DNA of 64,000 nucleotides from the NCBI GenBank assembly GCA_017460515.1, contig JAFUAY010000012.1, positions 1 to 64,000 of the forward strand. Reading direction: 5' to 3'. The position numbers and the translations under genes are program-made. Positions 47,989 to 56,909 of this stretch are shown piece after piece. Under the pieces are notes generated by a model. The model saw only the letters and a program-made list of their open reading frames with translations. It searched no databases and was not told where the DNA came from. Every line of letters starts with the position of its first letter. Positions within the stretch are counted from its first letter, which is position 1. The stretch comes from Prevotella sp. Its GTDB lineage: Bacteria; Bacteroidota; Bacteroidia; Bacteroidales; Bacteroidaceae.

Positions 47989-49551
47989 TTATGAATTTTC
48001 TTCTTTAATAACAGGCAGGCTGACGATAAACTTCGTGCCTTTACCCAACTCGCTCTCACACTTGATTTCGCCATCGTGCAGATTGATGATCTTCTTCACA
48101 TAGGCAAGACCTAGACCAAAGCCCTTCACATCATGTACATTGCCTGTATGAACACGATAGAACTTATCAAAAATCTTTTTGACATTCTCTTTCTTGATGC
48201 CCAGACCATTATCGGCGATGGAGAAGTAGAGACGATCGTTCTCGTTCCATGTGCGGATATGAATATCTATAGGCTGGTCAGGCTTACGATATTTCACCGC
48301 ATTATCCATGAGGTTGGTAATGGCGTTTTGGAAGTGAACTTCGTCAACAAACAGGGCAGAATCAACTGCTTCAATCTCTACATCGATCTTGCCACCGGTA
48401 TGGCTGACGCGTAGATTGAACGAGCTTGCTATCTGTTCCAGCAATTCGTTGAGGTCGAGTTCTTTCTTCTTGAACGAAGCAGTCTGCTTGTCGAACATTG
48501 ACATCTGTAACACTTTCTCAACCAGAAAACGCAGACGTTTTGACTCATCATTGATAACACCGCCTAAGTGTTTCAACATAGCCGGACTCTTGGTTAGCGA
48601 GTCATCGTTGAGCATTTGGGCTGCCAGCGAGATACTCGATATGGGAGTCTTCAGCTCGTGGGTCATATTGTTGATGAAGTCATTCTTGATTTCTGTATAT
48701 CGCTTCTGACGGAAGATAACCACAATGGTAAAGATAAATGTAATAAGCAGTACAACCGTAAAGGCTACAGCAGGAATCATGAAGCGGATGCTTGAGAAGA
48801 TATAGGAGCTCATGTCAGGAAAGTGAATCCTAACAACACCCATCTTCGACGAGGGGTCGTTGCGGAACAGTGTCTGTGTATAGCTGTTCTCTTCACCTTC
48901 AGTAGTATAGTCGGGACAACGGTAAACTTCACGACCATCTGTTGTAGATACCGTGAAATGATAAGGCAAATTGATACCATTGTTCAGCAATTCGGCACGG
49001 ATATCTTGATCAAGCAACTTAAAATTGACACGCTCCTTGAGCGGCTTATCACTGGCAGTATACAATATATTATATACAACCTCGTCAAGCAGCGCTTTCT
49101 GATAGACATAGCGGTTGCGGACAATCTCCTGAAGCGACTTAGTGGCCTCAGAGAGTGAGTTTTTGTCACGCTGCATAATCATGGCCTTGGGTACTGATGA
49201 AGGCTTCGTCTGAAAAGTCTTCAACTCAAAAGCCGAATAGACTGTTCCGTCATCGGCAGCCACAGCAAATTGATGTGAATGACGGATAGAGCCGTTCAGT
49301 CCATCAACCATCACAGAATCCTGGGTAAACGCACGACGCTCCACTTCGTTGACATCTTTTTCCAGATAACGGAGCGTCTCGTTCATTTCCAAATTACGGG
49401 AAGCCTGATAGAGACTTCGGTTCACGCTCTCATCAAACTGCTCCTTCTTCATCTTTGCCATATCCTCAATATAGGATATCTGAAGCAGTAGCAAGCCAAT
49501 GAACGCAAAGCCCATCACAGCCGATATAATCAAGATTGTACTTTTCTTCAT
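47989..49551 (-). CDS. rprX: Sensor histidine kinase RprX
   Basis: 520 residues. Two membrane segments (about 6-27 and 255-282) flank a periplasmic domain of about 225 residues. HisKA phosphoacceptor His in MTHELKTPISSIS, N-box NLMDNAVKYR, G1 SIADNGLGIKKE, F and G2 GFGLGLAYVKKI. It phosphorylates RprY. The gene order kinase then regulator on the minus strand is conserved in Bacteroidota. The intergenic gap to rprY is 89 bp. Confidence 0.9.
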   Translation of the reverse strand: MKKSTILIISAVMGFAFIGLLLLQISYIEDMAKMKKEQFDESVNRSLYQASRNLEMNETLRYLEKDVNEVERRAFTQDSVMVDGLNGSIRHSHQFAVAADDGTVYSAFELKTFQTKPSSVPKAMIMQRDKNSLSEATKSLQEIVRNRYVYQKALLDEVVYNILYTASDKPLKERVNFKLLDQDIRAELLNNGINLPYHFTVSTTDGREVYRCPDYTTEGEENSYTQTLFRNDPSSKMGVVRIHFPDMSSYIFSSIRFMIPAVAFTVVLLITFIFTIVVIFRQKRYTEIKNDFINNMTHELKTPISSISLAAQMLNDDSLTKSPAMLKHLGGVINDESKRLRFLVEKVLQMSMFDKQTASFKKKELDLNELLEQIASSFNLRVSHTGGKIDVEIEAVDSALFVDEVHFQNAITNLMDNAVKYRKPDQPIDIHIRTWNENDRLYFSIADNGLGIKKENVKKIFDKFYRVHTGNVHDVKGFGLGLAYVKKIINLHDGEIKCESELGKGTKFIVSLPVIKEENS

Positions 49552-49577
49552 ATTTTGTTGTTACTTCTTTCTGAATG

Positions 49578-49585
49578 CAAATGTA
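49578..49585 (-). promoter_or_regulatory. -7 element of rprX
   Basis: TACATTTG on the minus strand lies 26 bp upstream of the rprX ATG at 49551. Confidence 0.5.
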
Positions 49586-49695
49586 ACAACAATTTATTTA
49601 ATTCAAGCTTTTTAAGTTAAACAATTTGGTTAAATTTAACAATCTTAACAGTGATGACGTAATTTAGTTTTATATATACAATTATATATAAACAT

Positions 49696-49729
49696 AAAGG
49701 AGTCAAGGCGAATCCCCCTTGACTCCTTT
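49696..49729 (-). terminator. Terminator of nadE
   Basis: AAAGGAGTCAAGG (49696-49708) and CCTTGACTCCTTT (49717-49729) form a perfect 13-bp stem with an 8-nt loop, 9 bp after the nadE stop. T-tracts on either side are weak. Confidence 0.65.
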
Positions 49730-49738
49730 TATCAGAAA

Positions 49739-50605
49739 TTAATCGTACATTTCTCTTTCAATCACCAGTGGCATGCGCTTACGTTTATAATCAGAGCCGC
49801 GATGACGTTTCAACACACGCTCAACAGTATCAGCGCCATAGGCTGCATTTAAACGAGCAATCTCTTTCTCCAACAGTTCGGGCTGCGCTTTAGCTGTCAA
49901 GTAACTGTTAAGAATATCATCAACCTCTTCGTAAGTATGTCCAGGGGCTATTTGAGCCATATCGCCACCAGCCTCTACCCCATTGCCGTCGGTCGGCGTA
50001 ATGCCATAGCCTGATTTTAAGGCTTTATGTTTGGCGTCATTCACGTCAGTAAACACTTCGGTAAACAGATACTTACAAAGCTCATAGACCTCATGTTTCC
50101 ACAATCCGCCAATTGGATTATAATCAGCTACATCTCCATGAATTGTCCAAAAGCCCAAGTTATGTTCCGTCAGATTATCAGTGTCCATAACCAGACCGCC
50201 CGTCACAGAAGCAATATTATATAGGTATATCATACGCAGACGAGCCTTAATATTTCCCTGCGAAATGCGCGTTGACGGATAACGCTGTTCACAGGTGGCC
50301 TTCATCAGCATATACTCCTTTTGTAAGTTCTCAACCCAATATTCATTACAAAAACCTTCCATTGCCAATGAAGCGGAGTTATTCTCCTCAGCACTGTTTG
50401 AAGAACAAGGAAGACTGACACCAATAAACCTGAACTCCTTCTCAGGATTTCTACGTACCACTTCATAGCAGATAGCTGCCGTAACAGTAGAGTCAAGCCC
50501 ACCAGACAATCCTAACACCATTGTCTTCAGATGATTATCAGACAGATAACGAGCAGTTTCACTCACCATTGTTTCAAAAACACGATTGTAATTCATATCC
50601 TTCAT
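49739..50605 (-). CDS. nadE: NAD+ synthetase
   Basis: 288 residues. Ammonia-type NadE: the P-loop-like SGGLDSTVTAAICYE, MDTDNLTEHNLGFWTIHGDVADYNPIGGL, and the C-terminal KRKRMPLVIEREMYD. No glutaminase domain, so it uses ammonia or an external amide donor. It makes NAD from deamido-NAD. The start may be the first or fourth codon (MNYNRVFE). Confidence 0.93.
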   Translation of the reverse strand: MKDMNYNRVFETMVSETARYLSDNHLKTMVLGLSGGLDSTVTAAICYEVVRRNPEKEFRFIGVSLPCSSNSAEENNSASLAMEGFCNEYWVENLQKEYMLMKATCEQRYPSTRISQGNIKARLRMIYLYNIASVTGGLVMDTDNLTEHNLGFWTIHGDVADYNPIGGLWKHEVYELCKYLFTEVFTDVNDAKHKALKSGYGITPTDGNGVEAGGDMAQIAPGHTYEEVDDILNSYLTAKAQPELLEKEIARLNAAYGADTVERVLKRHRGSDYKRKRMPLVIEREMYD

Positions 50606-50624
50606 TTATTTGATTGTCATCATG

Positions 50625-50632
50625 CAAAATTA
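50625..50632 (-). promoter_or_regulatory. -7 element of nadE
   Basis: TAATTTTG on the minus strand, 19 bp before the nadE start, diverging from the DUF3828-like gene. Confidence 0.5.
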
Positions 50633-50640
50633 CCTATTTC

Positions 50641-50672
50641 TTTTGTATTCACAAAAAAAAATTGTAACTTTG
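50641..50672 (+). promoter_or_regulatory. Promoter of the DUF3828-like gene
   Basis: TTTTG (50641-50645), 19 bp, then TAACTTTG (50665-50672). The ATG is at 50724, so the leader is about 45 nt. Confidence 0.65.
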
Positions 50673-50723
50673 CAAGCGAAACTTAACAAAAAGACCATTA
50701 AACCATATTTAACCGTAACGAAA

Positions 50724-51305
50724 ATGAAAAAAGTTATGAAGTTCTACCCATTTCTTTTAGTACTACTATTGTACATAGTCAGCTGTTCACAGAACAAAAA
50801 GCAACCATATATGGAGATGGAGGCGAGCGTTCTGGACGATAGTCTTGAGATTGTAGACTGCGTAGAGAAAATCTATGATGAAGTCTTCGACTTCTACAAC
50901 AAAAACGAGAATGTCTCAATGATAGATTTTGACCATCGCTTCCTCTCATCTGATTTCCAGCGTTGCTATCGTGACCTTGACATGGCATCAAGTCAGGAGA
51001 CGGGCGAAATCATTGGCATCAACCATGATCACTGGATTCAAGCCCAGGATTGGGACAAGCTTTCAATGAAGATTCAGTCTGTCAAACTTGGGGAGAAACC
51101 CATTGTAACCATCAAGATCATTCACAGTGGAAACATCCAGCGCTCTGAGAAGAATGTGGATTTGGTCCTTACCAAAGAAGATGAAGAACGATGGACTATC
51201 GATGACTTCGTAGCTAACGGATTCTCAGAGAAAGAGTATATCAAGGAATGTACCATGAAGTCTGAAGAGAACAAAGACACCATCTTCCAAGACGCATTGC
51301 TATAA
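50724..51305 (+). CDS. DUF3828-like lipoprotein
   Basis: 193 residues from ATG 50724. The signal ends in lipobox YIVSC. The mature domain includes IVDCVEKIYDEVFDFYNKNE, a FLSSDFQRCYRD segment, GIINHDHWIQAQDWDKLSMK-like sequence, and a final ERWTIDDFV, matching a small alpha+beta domain of the DUF3828 kind seen in Bacteroidota. Function unknown. It is followed by the converging tsf gene and a shared terminator. Confidence 0.75.
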   Translation: MKKVMKFYPFLLVLLLYIVSCSQNKKQPYMEMEASVLDDSLEIVDCVEKIYDEVFDFYNKNENVSMIDFDHRFLSSDFQRCYRDLDMASSQETGEIIGINHDHWIQAQDWDKLSMKIQSVKLGEKPIVTIKIIHSGNIQRSEKNVDLVLTKEDEERWTIDDFVANGFSEKEYIKECTMKSEENKDTIFQDALL

Positions 51306-51335
51306 CAGCGAAGATTAACAAGATATCTGATACGA

Positions 51336-51376
51336 CAAAAAAAGAACCGGAAGTGAGGATCTCATTTCCGGTTCTT
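51336..51376. terminator. Terminator between the DUF3828-like gene and tsf
   Basis: AAGAACCGGAAGTGAG (51342-51357) and CTCATTTCCGGTTCTT (51361-51376) pair over 16 positions with a G-U and a three-base loop. The A-run before it becomes a T-run on the minus strand, so it ends the ribosomal operon; it may also serve the plus-strand gene. Confidence 0.8.
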
Positions 51377-51394
51377 CTTATAATGTAAGATAAA

Positions 51395-52390
51395 TTACTC
51401 TGCAGCGAGTGTAAAGCGACGGAATGCAACAATCTTCAGCTCCTTATCCTGCTGAGCGAGCCACTGAGAAACAGTAGCCTTGTCACCATCACCGAACTGG
51501 AACTCCTGGTCTACAAGGCAGTTCTCCTTCAAGAACTTCTGCACACGACCTTTAGCGATGTTCTCAATCATTACAGGCTTCAGCTGAGCCTCACCCTCTA
51601 CCTTAGCGTCAGCAATCACCTTGCGAGCCTCATCAGCCTGAGCCTGGGTAAGCCAGCCTTTAGACATGTTGCTCTCAATATGATCCTCACTGTCAACGAG
51701 GTTGGGGTTGATACCAGCCTTCTTCAGTTTCATCTCAACAAACTTCTCAACCTGCTCAAGCTTAGTCTTCTCAACAGCAGTCTTGTACTCCTCATCGAGA
51801 ATCTTCTGGTCAACGCTTGCTGCATCAAGAGCTACAGGCTTCATAGCAGCTACCTGCATAGCCAGCTTGTGACCAGCCTCGCTATTCTCCTTGTTGGTCT
51901 GCACCATGGTACAAAGAGTGTGCTTGCCCATGTGGTCATAAGCTTCGATGTTAGTGCCCTCAAGTACCTGATAGCCGTCAAGTTCCATCTTCTCACCGGT
52001 AATACCTGAACGCTGAGTAACAGCCTCGCTAGCCTTCTGGCCATTAATGTCGAGTGCATTCACCTCGTCGAGAGTCTGGCACTTGTTAGCAACAGCTGCA
52101 TCAAGGATGCTCTGAGTAAGAGCGATGAAGTCAGCACCGTTTGCAACGAAGTCGGTCTCACACTTCAAGGCGATGATAGCGCCAAATCCGTTCTCAACCT
52201 TTGCCAATACACAACCATTAGAAGTCTCGCGGTCACTGCGTTTTGCAGCAATAGCCAAGCCACGCTCACGAAGCAGTTCCTTAGCACGGTCAAAATCGCC
52301 GTCAGCCTCAGTAAGGGCCTTCTTTACATCAGCCAGACCTGCACCAGTCATTGTGCGGAGCTTCTTAATATCGTCAATTGAAATTGCCAT
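51395..52390 (-). CDS. tsf: Elongation factor Ts
   Basis: 331 residues. N-terminal UBA-like domain (DIKKLRTMTGAGLADVKKALTEADGDFDRAKELLRERG), then TDFVANGADFIAL, and two dimerisation subdomains. It recycles EF-Tu by releasing GDP. It lies 48 bp after rpsB and closes the rplM-rpsI-rpsB-tsf operon. Confidence 0.96.
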   Translation of the reverse strand: MAISIDDIKKLRTMTGAGLADVKKALTEADGDFDRAKELLRERGLAIAAKRSDRETSNGCVLAKVENGFGAIIALKCETDFVANGADFIALTQSILDAAVANKCQTLDEVNALDINGQKASEAVTQRSGITGEKMELDGYQVLEGTNIEAYDHMGKHTLCTMVQTNKENSEAGHKLAMQVAAMKPVALDAASVDQKILDEEYKTAVEKTKLEQVEKFVEMKLKKAGINPNLVDSEDHIESNMSKGWLTQAQADEARKVIADAKVEGEAQLKPVMIENIAKGRVQKFLKENCLVDQEFQFGDGDKATVSQWLAQQDKELKIVAFRRFTLAAE

Positions 52391-52438
52391 TGTTATTTTC
52401 TTTTTTCGTTATTACGTTATTACGTTTTCACGTCATTA

Positions 52439-53281
52439 TTACTCAGCAGCGGGAGCCTCTTCCTCAGCAACAGGAGCTTCGGCTGCGGGAGCCTCTGCAT
52501 CGTTCTTGCGAGCACGACGAGTGCGCTTAGGAGCAGCCTCCTCAGCATCAGCCTCTGACTGAGCCTCAGCAGCCTTCTCGTCAGCCTTCTCAGCCTTACG
52601 CTCCTCAAGTCCCTCAGCAATAGCTGCGCAACATGCATTCAGAATAACCTCAACGCTGTCCTTAGCATCATCATTTGCAGGAATCACGAAGTCGATATTC
52701 TTAGGATCGCTGTTGGTATCAACAACACCAAATACAGGAATACCCAAACGGTTAGCCTCACGAACAGCAATATTCTCCTTCATCACATCAACTACGAAGA
52801 GTGCACTGGGCAGACGAGTCAGGTCAGCGATAGAACCAAGGTTCTTCTCCAACTTAGCACGCTGACGGGTAACCTGCAGCAGTTCGCGCTTTGACAGGTT
52901 GCCGAAAGTGCCATCATTCATCAGCTTGTCAATGTTAGCCATCTTCTTCACAGCCTTGCGAATGGTGGGGAAGTTGGTCAGCATACCGCCGGGCCAACGC
53001 TCAATAACGTAAGGCATGTTTACGCTGGTTGCCTTCTCGGCAATCACTTCCTTAGTCTGTTTTTTAGTACCTACAAAGAGGATTTTCTTACCCTGACGGG
53101 CGATGGCCTTCAATGCCTCTGCTGCATCGTCAATCTTAACGACAGTCTTGTGGAGGTCAATGATGTGAATACCGTTACGTTCGGTATAGATGTAGGGAGC
53201 CATGGCGGGGTTCCACTTACGCTTCAGGTGTCCAAAGTGGCAACCAGCCTGGAGCAGCATATCAAAATTTGTTCTTGCCAT
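52439..53281 (-). CDS. rpsB: Ribosomal protein S2 with acidic/Ala-rich tail
   Basis: 280 residues. Residues 1-225 are S2 (LLQAGCHFGHLKRKWNPAMAPYIYTERNGIHIIDL, AVREANRLGIPVFGVVDTNSDP). The final 55 residues are an Ala/Glu-rich extension with a basic patch (PKRTRRARKN) and PAAEAPVAEEEAPAAE; such tails vary among Bacteroidota. It is downstream of rpsI with a 151-bp gap that holds CTAG repeats. Confidence 0.95.
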   Translation of the reverse strand: MARTNFDMLLQAGCHFGHLKRKWNPAMAPYIYTERNGIHIIDLHKTVVKIDDAAEALKAIARQGKKILFVGTKKQTKEVIAEKATSVNMPYVIERWPGGMLTNFPTIRKAVKKMANIDKLMNDGTFGNLSKRELLQVTRQRAKLEKNLGSIADLTRLPSALFVVDVMKENIAVREANRLGIPVFGVVDTNSDPKNIDFVIPANDDAKDSVEVILNACCAAIAEGLEERKAEKADEKAAEAQSEADAEEAAPKRTRRARKNDAEAPAAEAPVAEEEAPAAE

Positions 53282-53349
53282 TGTTCTTTTTCTTTAAAAT
53301 GTTGTTTACTTTCTTTTTTAATTCTTTTTAGAATCAACCAAGCGGTAGT

Positions 53350-53389
53350 CTAGTTTGACTAGTTCGACTAGTAAATCCAGTACAACTAG
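53350..53389. repeat. CTAG motifs at 9-bp steps between rpsI and rpsB
   Basis: CTAG occurs at 53350, 53359, 53368 and 53386, in the repeating context CTAGTTnGA, with spacing of 9, 9 and 18. The rest of the 151-bp gap holds no gene and no TAnnTTTG promoter on the minus strand, so rpsB is probably read through from rplM. Confidence 0.5.
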
Positions 53390-53432
53390 CCAGAATCCAC
53401 TCAGTTTAGATACTAAACGTAGTCCAGTATGA

Positions 53433-53819
53433 TTAACGCTTACTGAACTGGAAGCGACGACGTGCCTTTGGCTGACCGGGCTTCTTACGCTCTACCTCAC
53501 GGCTATCACGTGTAAGGAATCCCTGAAGTTTCAAAGACTTCTTGTCATCAGCATTAATCTTCACCAAAGCGCGGGCGATAGCGAGACGGAGAGCCTGGCT
53601 CTGACCTGTGAAACCACCACCATCGAGGTTTGCCTTAATATCATACTTCTCAGCAACCTCCAGCAGGTTCAGCGGCTGCTTAACCACATACTGCAGAATT
53701 GCAGAGGGGAAATACTCTGTCAAGTCTTTCTTATTGATCGTAATCTTACCAGTACCCTCTGACAGATATACGCGAGCTACAGAGCTCTTACGACGACCTA
53801 TTGCGTTAATTACTTCCAT
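53433..53819 (-). CDS. rpsI: Ribosomal protein S9
   Basis: 128 residues. INAIGRRKSSVARVYLSEGTGK at the start, the GGGFTGQSQALRLAIARALV motif in the middle, and the basic tail LTRDSREVERKKPGQPKARRRFQFSKR, whose C-terminal Arg reaches the P-site tRNA. It follows rplM by 10 bp. Confidence 0.97.
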   Translation of the reverse strand: MEVINAIGRRKSSVARVYLSEGTGKITINKKDLTEYFPSAILQYVVKQPLNLLEVAEKYDIKANLDGGGFTGQSQALRLAIARALVKINADDKKSLKLQGFLTRDSREVERKKPGQPKARRRFQFSKR

Positions 53820-53829
53820 TTTCTTCTAC

Positions 53830-54291
53830 TTATTTATACTGGTTAATATCAATAGCCTTCGGCTGCTGAGCCTCGTGCTTGTGCTCTGTTCCCTCATAAA
53901 TATAGAGGTTATTCAGGAGACTGCGACCCAGAGGGCCCTTTGGCAGCATACCCTTAACTGCATGGCGAAGCATCTTGTCTACACCATTGGGCTTCTTACG
54001 AAGTTCTGCAGGTGTATTAAAGCGCTGACCACCAGGATAGCCAGTATAACGTGTGTAGACCTTATCGGTCTCTTTCTTGCCAGTGAAAACCACCTTGGCA
54101 GCATTGATGATAATAACATTGTCGCCACAATCAACGTGAGGAGTGAAGCTGGGCTTGTACTTACCACGAATCAGTTTTGCGACCTTTGAAGCAAGGCGAC
54201 CAACTACCTGATCAGTAGCGTCAATGACCACCCACTCCTTTTTGGCTGTCTCTTTGTTAACAGAGACGGTCTTGTAACTTAATGTGTTCAT
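53830..54291 (-). CDS. rplM: Ribosomal protein L13
   Basis: 153 residues. KEWVVIDATDQVVGRLASKVAKLIRGK, the GDNVIIINAAKVVFTGKK strand, and MLPKGPLGRSLLNNLYIYEGTEHKHEAQQP, all normal for L13. First gene of the ribosomal operon, preceded by a long structured leader. Confidence 0.97.
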   Translation of the reverse strand: MNTLSYKTVSVNKETAKKEWVVIDATDQVVGRLASKVAKLIRGKYKPSFTPHVDCGDNVIIINAAKVVFTGKKETDKVYTRYTGYPGGQRFNTPAELRKKPNGVDKMLRHAVKGMLPKGPLGRSLLNNLYIYEGTEHKHEAQQPKAIDINQYK

Positions 54292-54456
54292 TCTAAAAAT
54301 TAATTTTACTAAAAAACAGTTTTTTAAAATAATTACTGCGGCAGAGCCGCTCTCGAAAACGTTTTGACTGCTGATTCACAAACCACGATGTCCGGCCAAA
54401 GACAGTCGCTATTTACACAACAATCACGGGGATTCTAAGACTCTCCCCCATAATCG
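54292..54456 (-). promoter_or_regulatory. Long structured leader of the rplM operon
   Basis: Between the -7 element and the ATG lie about 165 nt. On the minus strand GGGG/CCCC (within GGGGGAGAGTCTTAG...AATCCCC), GACTG/CAGTC around a 35-nt segment, and the compact GCGGC-TCT-GCCGC hairpin just before the start region can form. Ribosomal operons are often autoregulated by such leaders; which protein would bind here (L13 or S9) is inference. Confidence 0.5.
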
Positions 54457-54461
54457 GACTG

Positions 54462-54469
54462 CAAAGGTA
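54462..54469 (-). promoter_or_regulatory. -7 element of the rplM operon
   Basis: TACCTTTG on the minus strand followed by CAGTCC, about 170 bp before the rplM ATG. Confidence 0.6.
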
Positions 54470-54578
54470 CTCCTTTTTATGAAATAAAAGGAATAACGCA
54501 ATCTATCTCACATCTACTTTTATAATAAATTAACTAAATAAAGATGCTTTAACCAACATTTTACAGCAAATTCATACT

Positions 54579-55142
54579 TTATCGAGTAAAAGAGGTTGAT
54601 TTGGCAGCCTTCTCTCTTTGCTCTAAGAACTCACTTACCTGCTCTTGTGTGCCAAGAGTCACAGCTATTCGTCCGCTACGGGTGTACTGCAATACACAGC
54701 CGAACTGATCTAATGCTTTATAGAGTGAAATGATGTCATCTGTCTTACCATTTTTCATCACAATCACATAGGTAGGATTCACCTCTGTGATACTGGCATC
54801 ATGTTGACGGATAATAAGAGACACGTTTGGATTCTGCAAAACAATATCAGTAGCCAGTTTGTAAAGGCCCGTTTCACGGATAAACAGTTGGTCATCGGTA
54901 AAATAATTGGCCTTGACAACATCTATCTTCTTCTCAATTTGTCTTGTAATCTTTTCAATCTGGTCTTCATCACTCCAGGCCGTAATAGTATATTTATGTA
55001 CGCGCGGAATGCTGGATGCTGACACATTCAAACTCTCAATATTTACTTGACGACGGGTAAACACTGCCGTAATCTGGTTCAGTATACCTGCTACATTCTC
55101 AGAGTAGACCAACAAAGTATATAATCTAACTTCCTTTTCCAT
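54579..55142 (-). CDS. ilvN: Acetolactate synthase small (regulatory) subunit
   Basis: 187 residues from ATG 55142 (MEKEVRLYTLLVYSENVAGIL). The N-terminal ACT domain (1-80: NQITAVFTRRQVNIESLNVSAS) binds valine for feedback control, and the C-terminal domain (90-187) stabilises the dimer. The start lies 22 bp after the ilvB stop; the earlier ATG at 55175 would overlap ilvB. Confidence 0.92.
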   Translation of the reverse strand: MEKEVRLYTLLVYSENVAGILNQITAVFTRRQVNIESLNVSASSIPRVHKYTITAWSDEDQIEKITRQIEKKIDVVKANYFTDDQLFIRETGLYKLATDIVLQNPNVSLIIRQHDASITEVNPTYVIVMKNGKTDDIISLYKALDQFGCVLQYTRSGRIAVTLGTQEQVSEFLEQREKAAKSTSFTR

Positions 55143-55164
55143 AACTTCTATTATCACTTTTAAC

Positions 55165-56871
55165 CTAAACCTCAAGCATCATCTCATTGACACTCATTCC
55201 CGGAGGTGTCATGGGAAGCACATTATCATCTTCGAGGATAGCACATTCCAGGATGTACGGTCCATCAGTATTCAACATCTTTTCTACAGCAGAAGCAAGA
55301 TCCTTTCTGTCAGTAACTGACTGATACGGAATGCCATAACCCTGCGCTATCAGTTCGTAACAAGGATTCATCATCTTCGTAAACGACTTACGTTGCATCC
55401 AAAACATGTCCTGCCACTGACGTACATTGCCCAGATAATGATTATTCATGAGAATCATTTTTACAGGTGCCTTCTGTTCCATGATGGTACCAAGTTCTTC
55501 AATACACATCTGGAAGCCTCCATCACCCATAAAACAGCATACCTGCCGATGAGGGGCAGCAAAAGTAGCGCCAATTGCAGCTGGCATGCCATAGCCCATC
55601 GTTCCGAGTCCACCACTGGTACAGATACTACGTTTGTGGTGATACTTGAAATAACGGGTGGCAAAGAGTTGGTTTTGTCCCACGTCAGTCACCAAAATTG
55701 CATCGTTGGAAGCCTTTTCGGCAACAGCATTGACTACCTCACCCATCAATAGCGGTCCTTCCTTCGGATGAATAGCAGGTTCAATAACCTTCTCTCGCTC
55801 TTTTTGATCTAACTCTTTAAAAGAGTCACGCCATTCCTGATGGTTGTTTTCATGAAGTAATGCTGTCAGAGCCGGTAACGACTCCTTACAGTCTGCAACC
55901 ACAGCCACAGTAGTCTTCACATTCTTGTCAATCTCACTGCGGTCGATATCAAGATGAATGACTCTTGCCTGTTTCGCATAAGCTTTCAGATTGCCAGTCA
56001 CTCGATCACTGAAACGCATTCCGATAGCGATGAGCACATCACATTCCTGTTCCTTCAAGTTGACAGCATAATTACCGTGCATACCTAGCATACCTACATT
56101 TAGCGGATGATTTGAAGGAAATGCAGAAAGGCCCAACATGGTGCGTCCTGCGGGAATATCAGCTTTCTCCAAGAAGGCTATTAATTCTTCTTGAGCATTA
56201 CCTAGTTCAACGCCCTGTCCAACAAGAGCCAATGGACGTTTTGAACTATTAATCAGTTCAGCAGCTTGGCGAACGGCGTCTTCATCCAACTTCGGATAAG
56301 GAACGTATGATCGAACAAAATCAACCTTCTTCGGTTCCCATTCAACCTCTTCAACCTGTGCATTTCTGGCAAAGTCAAGTACTACTGGACCAGGACGTCC
56401 TGAACGGGCAATATAGAAAGCACGGCTCACTGCCCAAGCCACATCCTCAGCATGGCGTATCTGATACGACCATTTCGAGATTGGCTGCGCAACACCCACA
56501 AGGTCTACTTCTTGAAAAGCATCTGTACCCAAAGCAGTGATTGCCACCTGACCTGCTATGACAACTATAGGAGTTGAGTCAAGCATCGCATCAGCTATAC
56601 CAGTAAGTGTATTAGTAACGCCTGGACCACTTGTCACCAATGCGACTCCCACATCTCCCGACACACGGGCAAAGCCCTCAGCGGCATGTGTGGCACCCTG
56701 TTCATGACGCACTAATATATGATCAAAGCTTTTCTTGTCTCCACGAGTATAATCGAACAATGCATCATAAACGGGCATAATACTGCCACCAGGATAACCA
56801 AAAATGGTTTTCACGCCTTCAGCCTGCAATGCACGCATCAATGCTTCAGCCCCTGTAATCTTGTCTCTCAT
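55165..56871 (-). CDS. ilvB: Acetolactate synthase large (catalytic) subunit
   Basis: 568 residues. ThDP enzyme: GYPGGSIMPVYDAL at the start, catalytic Glu in VRHEQGATHAAEGFAR, FAD-binding middle domain (AVAVVADCKESLPAL), and the ThDP motif GDGGFQMCIEELGTIMEQKAPVKMILMNN. It condenses two pyruvates, or pyruvate and 2-ketobutyrate, at the first step of branched-chain amino acid synthesis. It sits 38 bp after ilvD. Confidence 0.96.
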   Translation of the reverse strand: MRDKITGAEALMRALQAEGVKTIFGYPGGSIMPVYDALFDYTRGDKKSFDHILVRHEQGATHAAEGFARVSGDVGVALVTSGPGVTNTLTGIADAMLDSTPIVVIAGQVAITALGTDAFQEVDLVGVAQPISKWSYQIRHAEDVAWAVSRAFYIARSGRPGPVVLDFARNAQVEEVEWEPKKVDFVRSYVPYPKLDEDAVRQAAELINSSKRPLALVGQGVELGNAQEELIAFLEKADIPAGRTMLGLSAFPSNHPLNVGMLGMHGNYAVNLKEQECDVLIAIGMRFSDRVTGNLKAYAKQARVIHLDIDRSEIDKNVKTTVAVVADCKESLPALTALLHENNHQEWRDSFKELDQKEREKVIEPAIHPKEGPLLMGEVVNAVAEKASNDAILVTDVGQNQLFATRYFKYHHKRSICTSGGLGTMGYGMPAAIGATFAAPHRQVCCFMGDGGFQMCIEELGTIMEQKAPVKMILMNNHYLGNVRQWQDMFWMQRKSFTKMMNPCYELIAQGYGIPYQSVTDRKDLASAVEKMLNTDGPYILECAILEDDNVLPMTPPGMSVNEMMLEV

Positions 56872-56909
56872 CTTTTCAATAATTCTCGTTTATCTAGTAT
56901 TCCCTGTTT

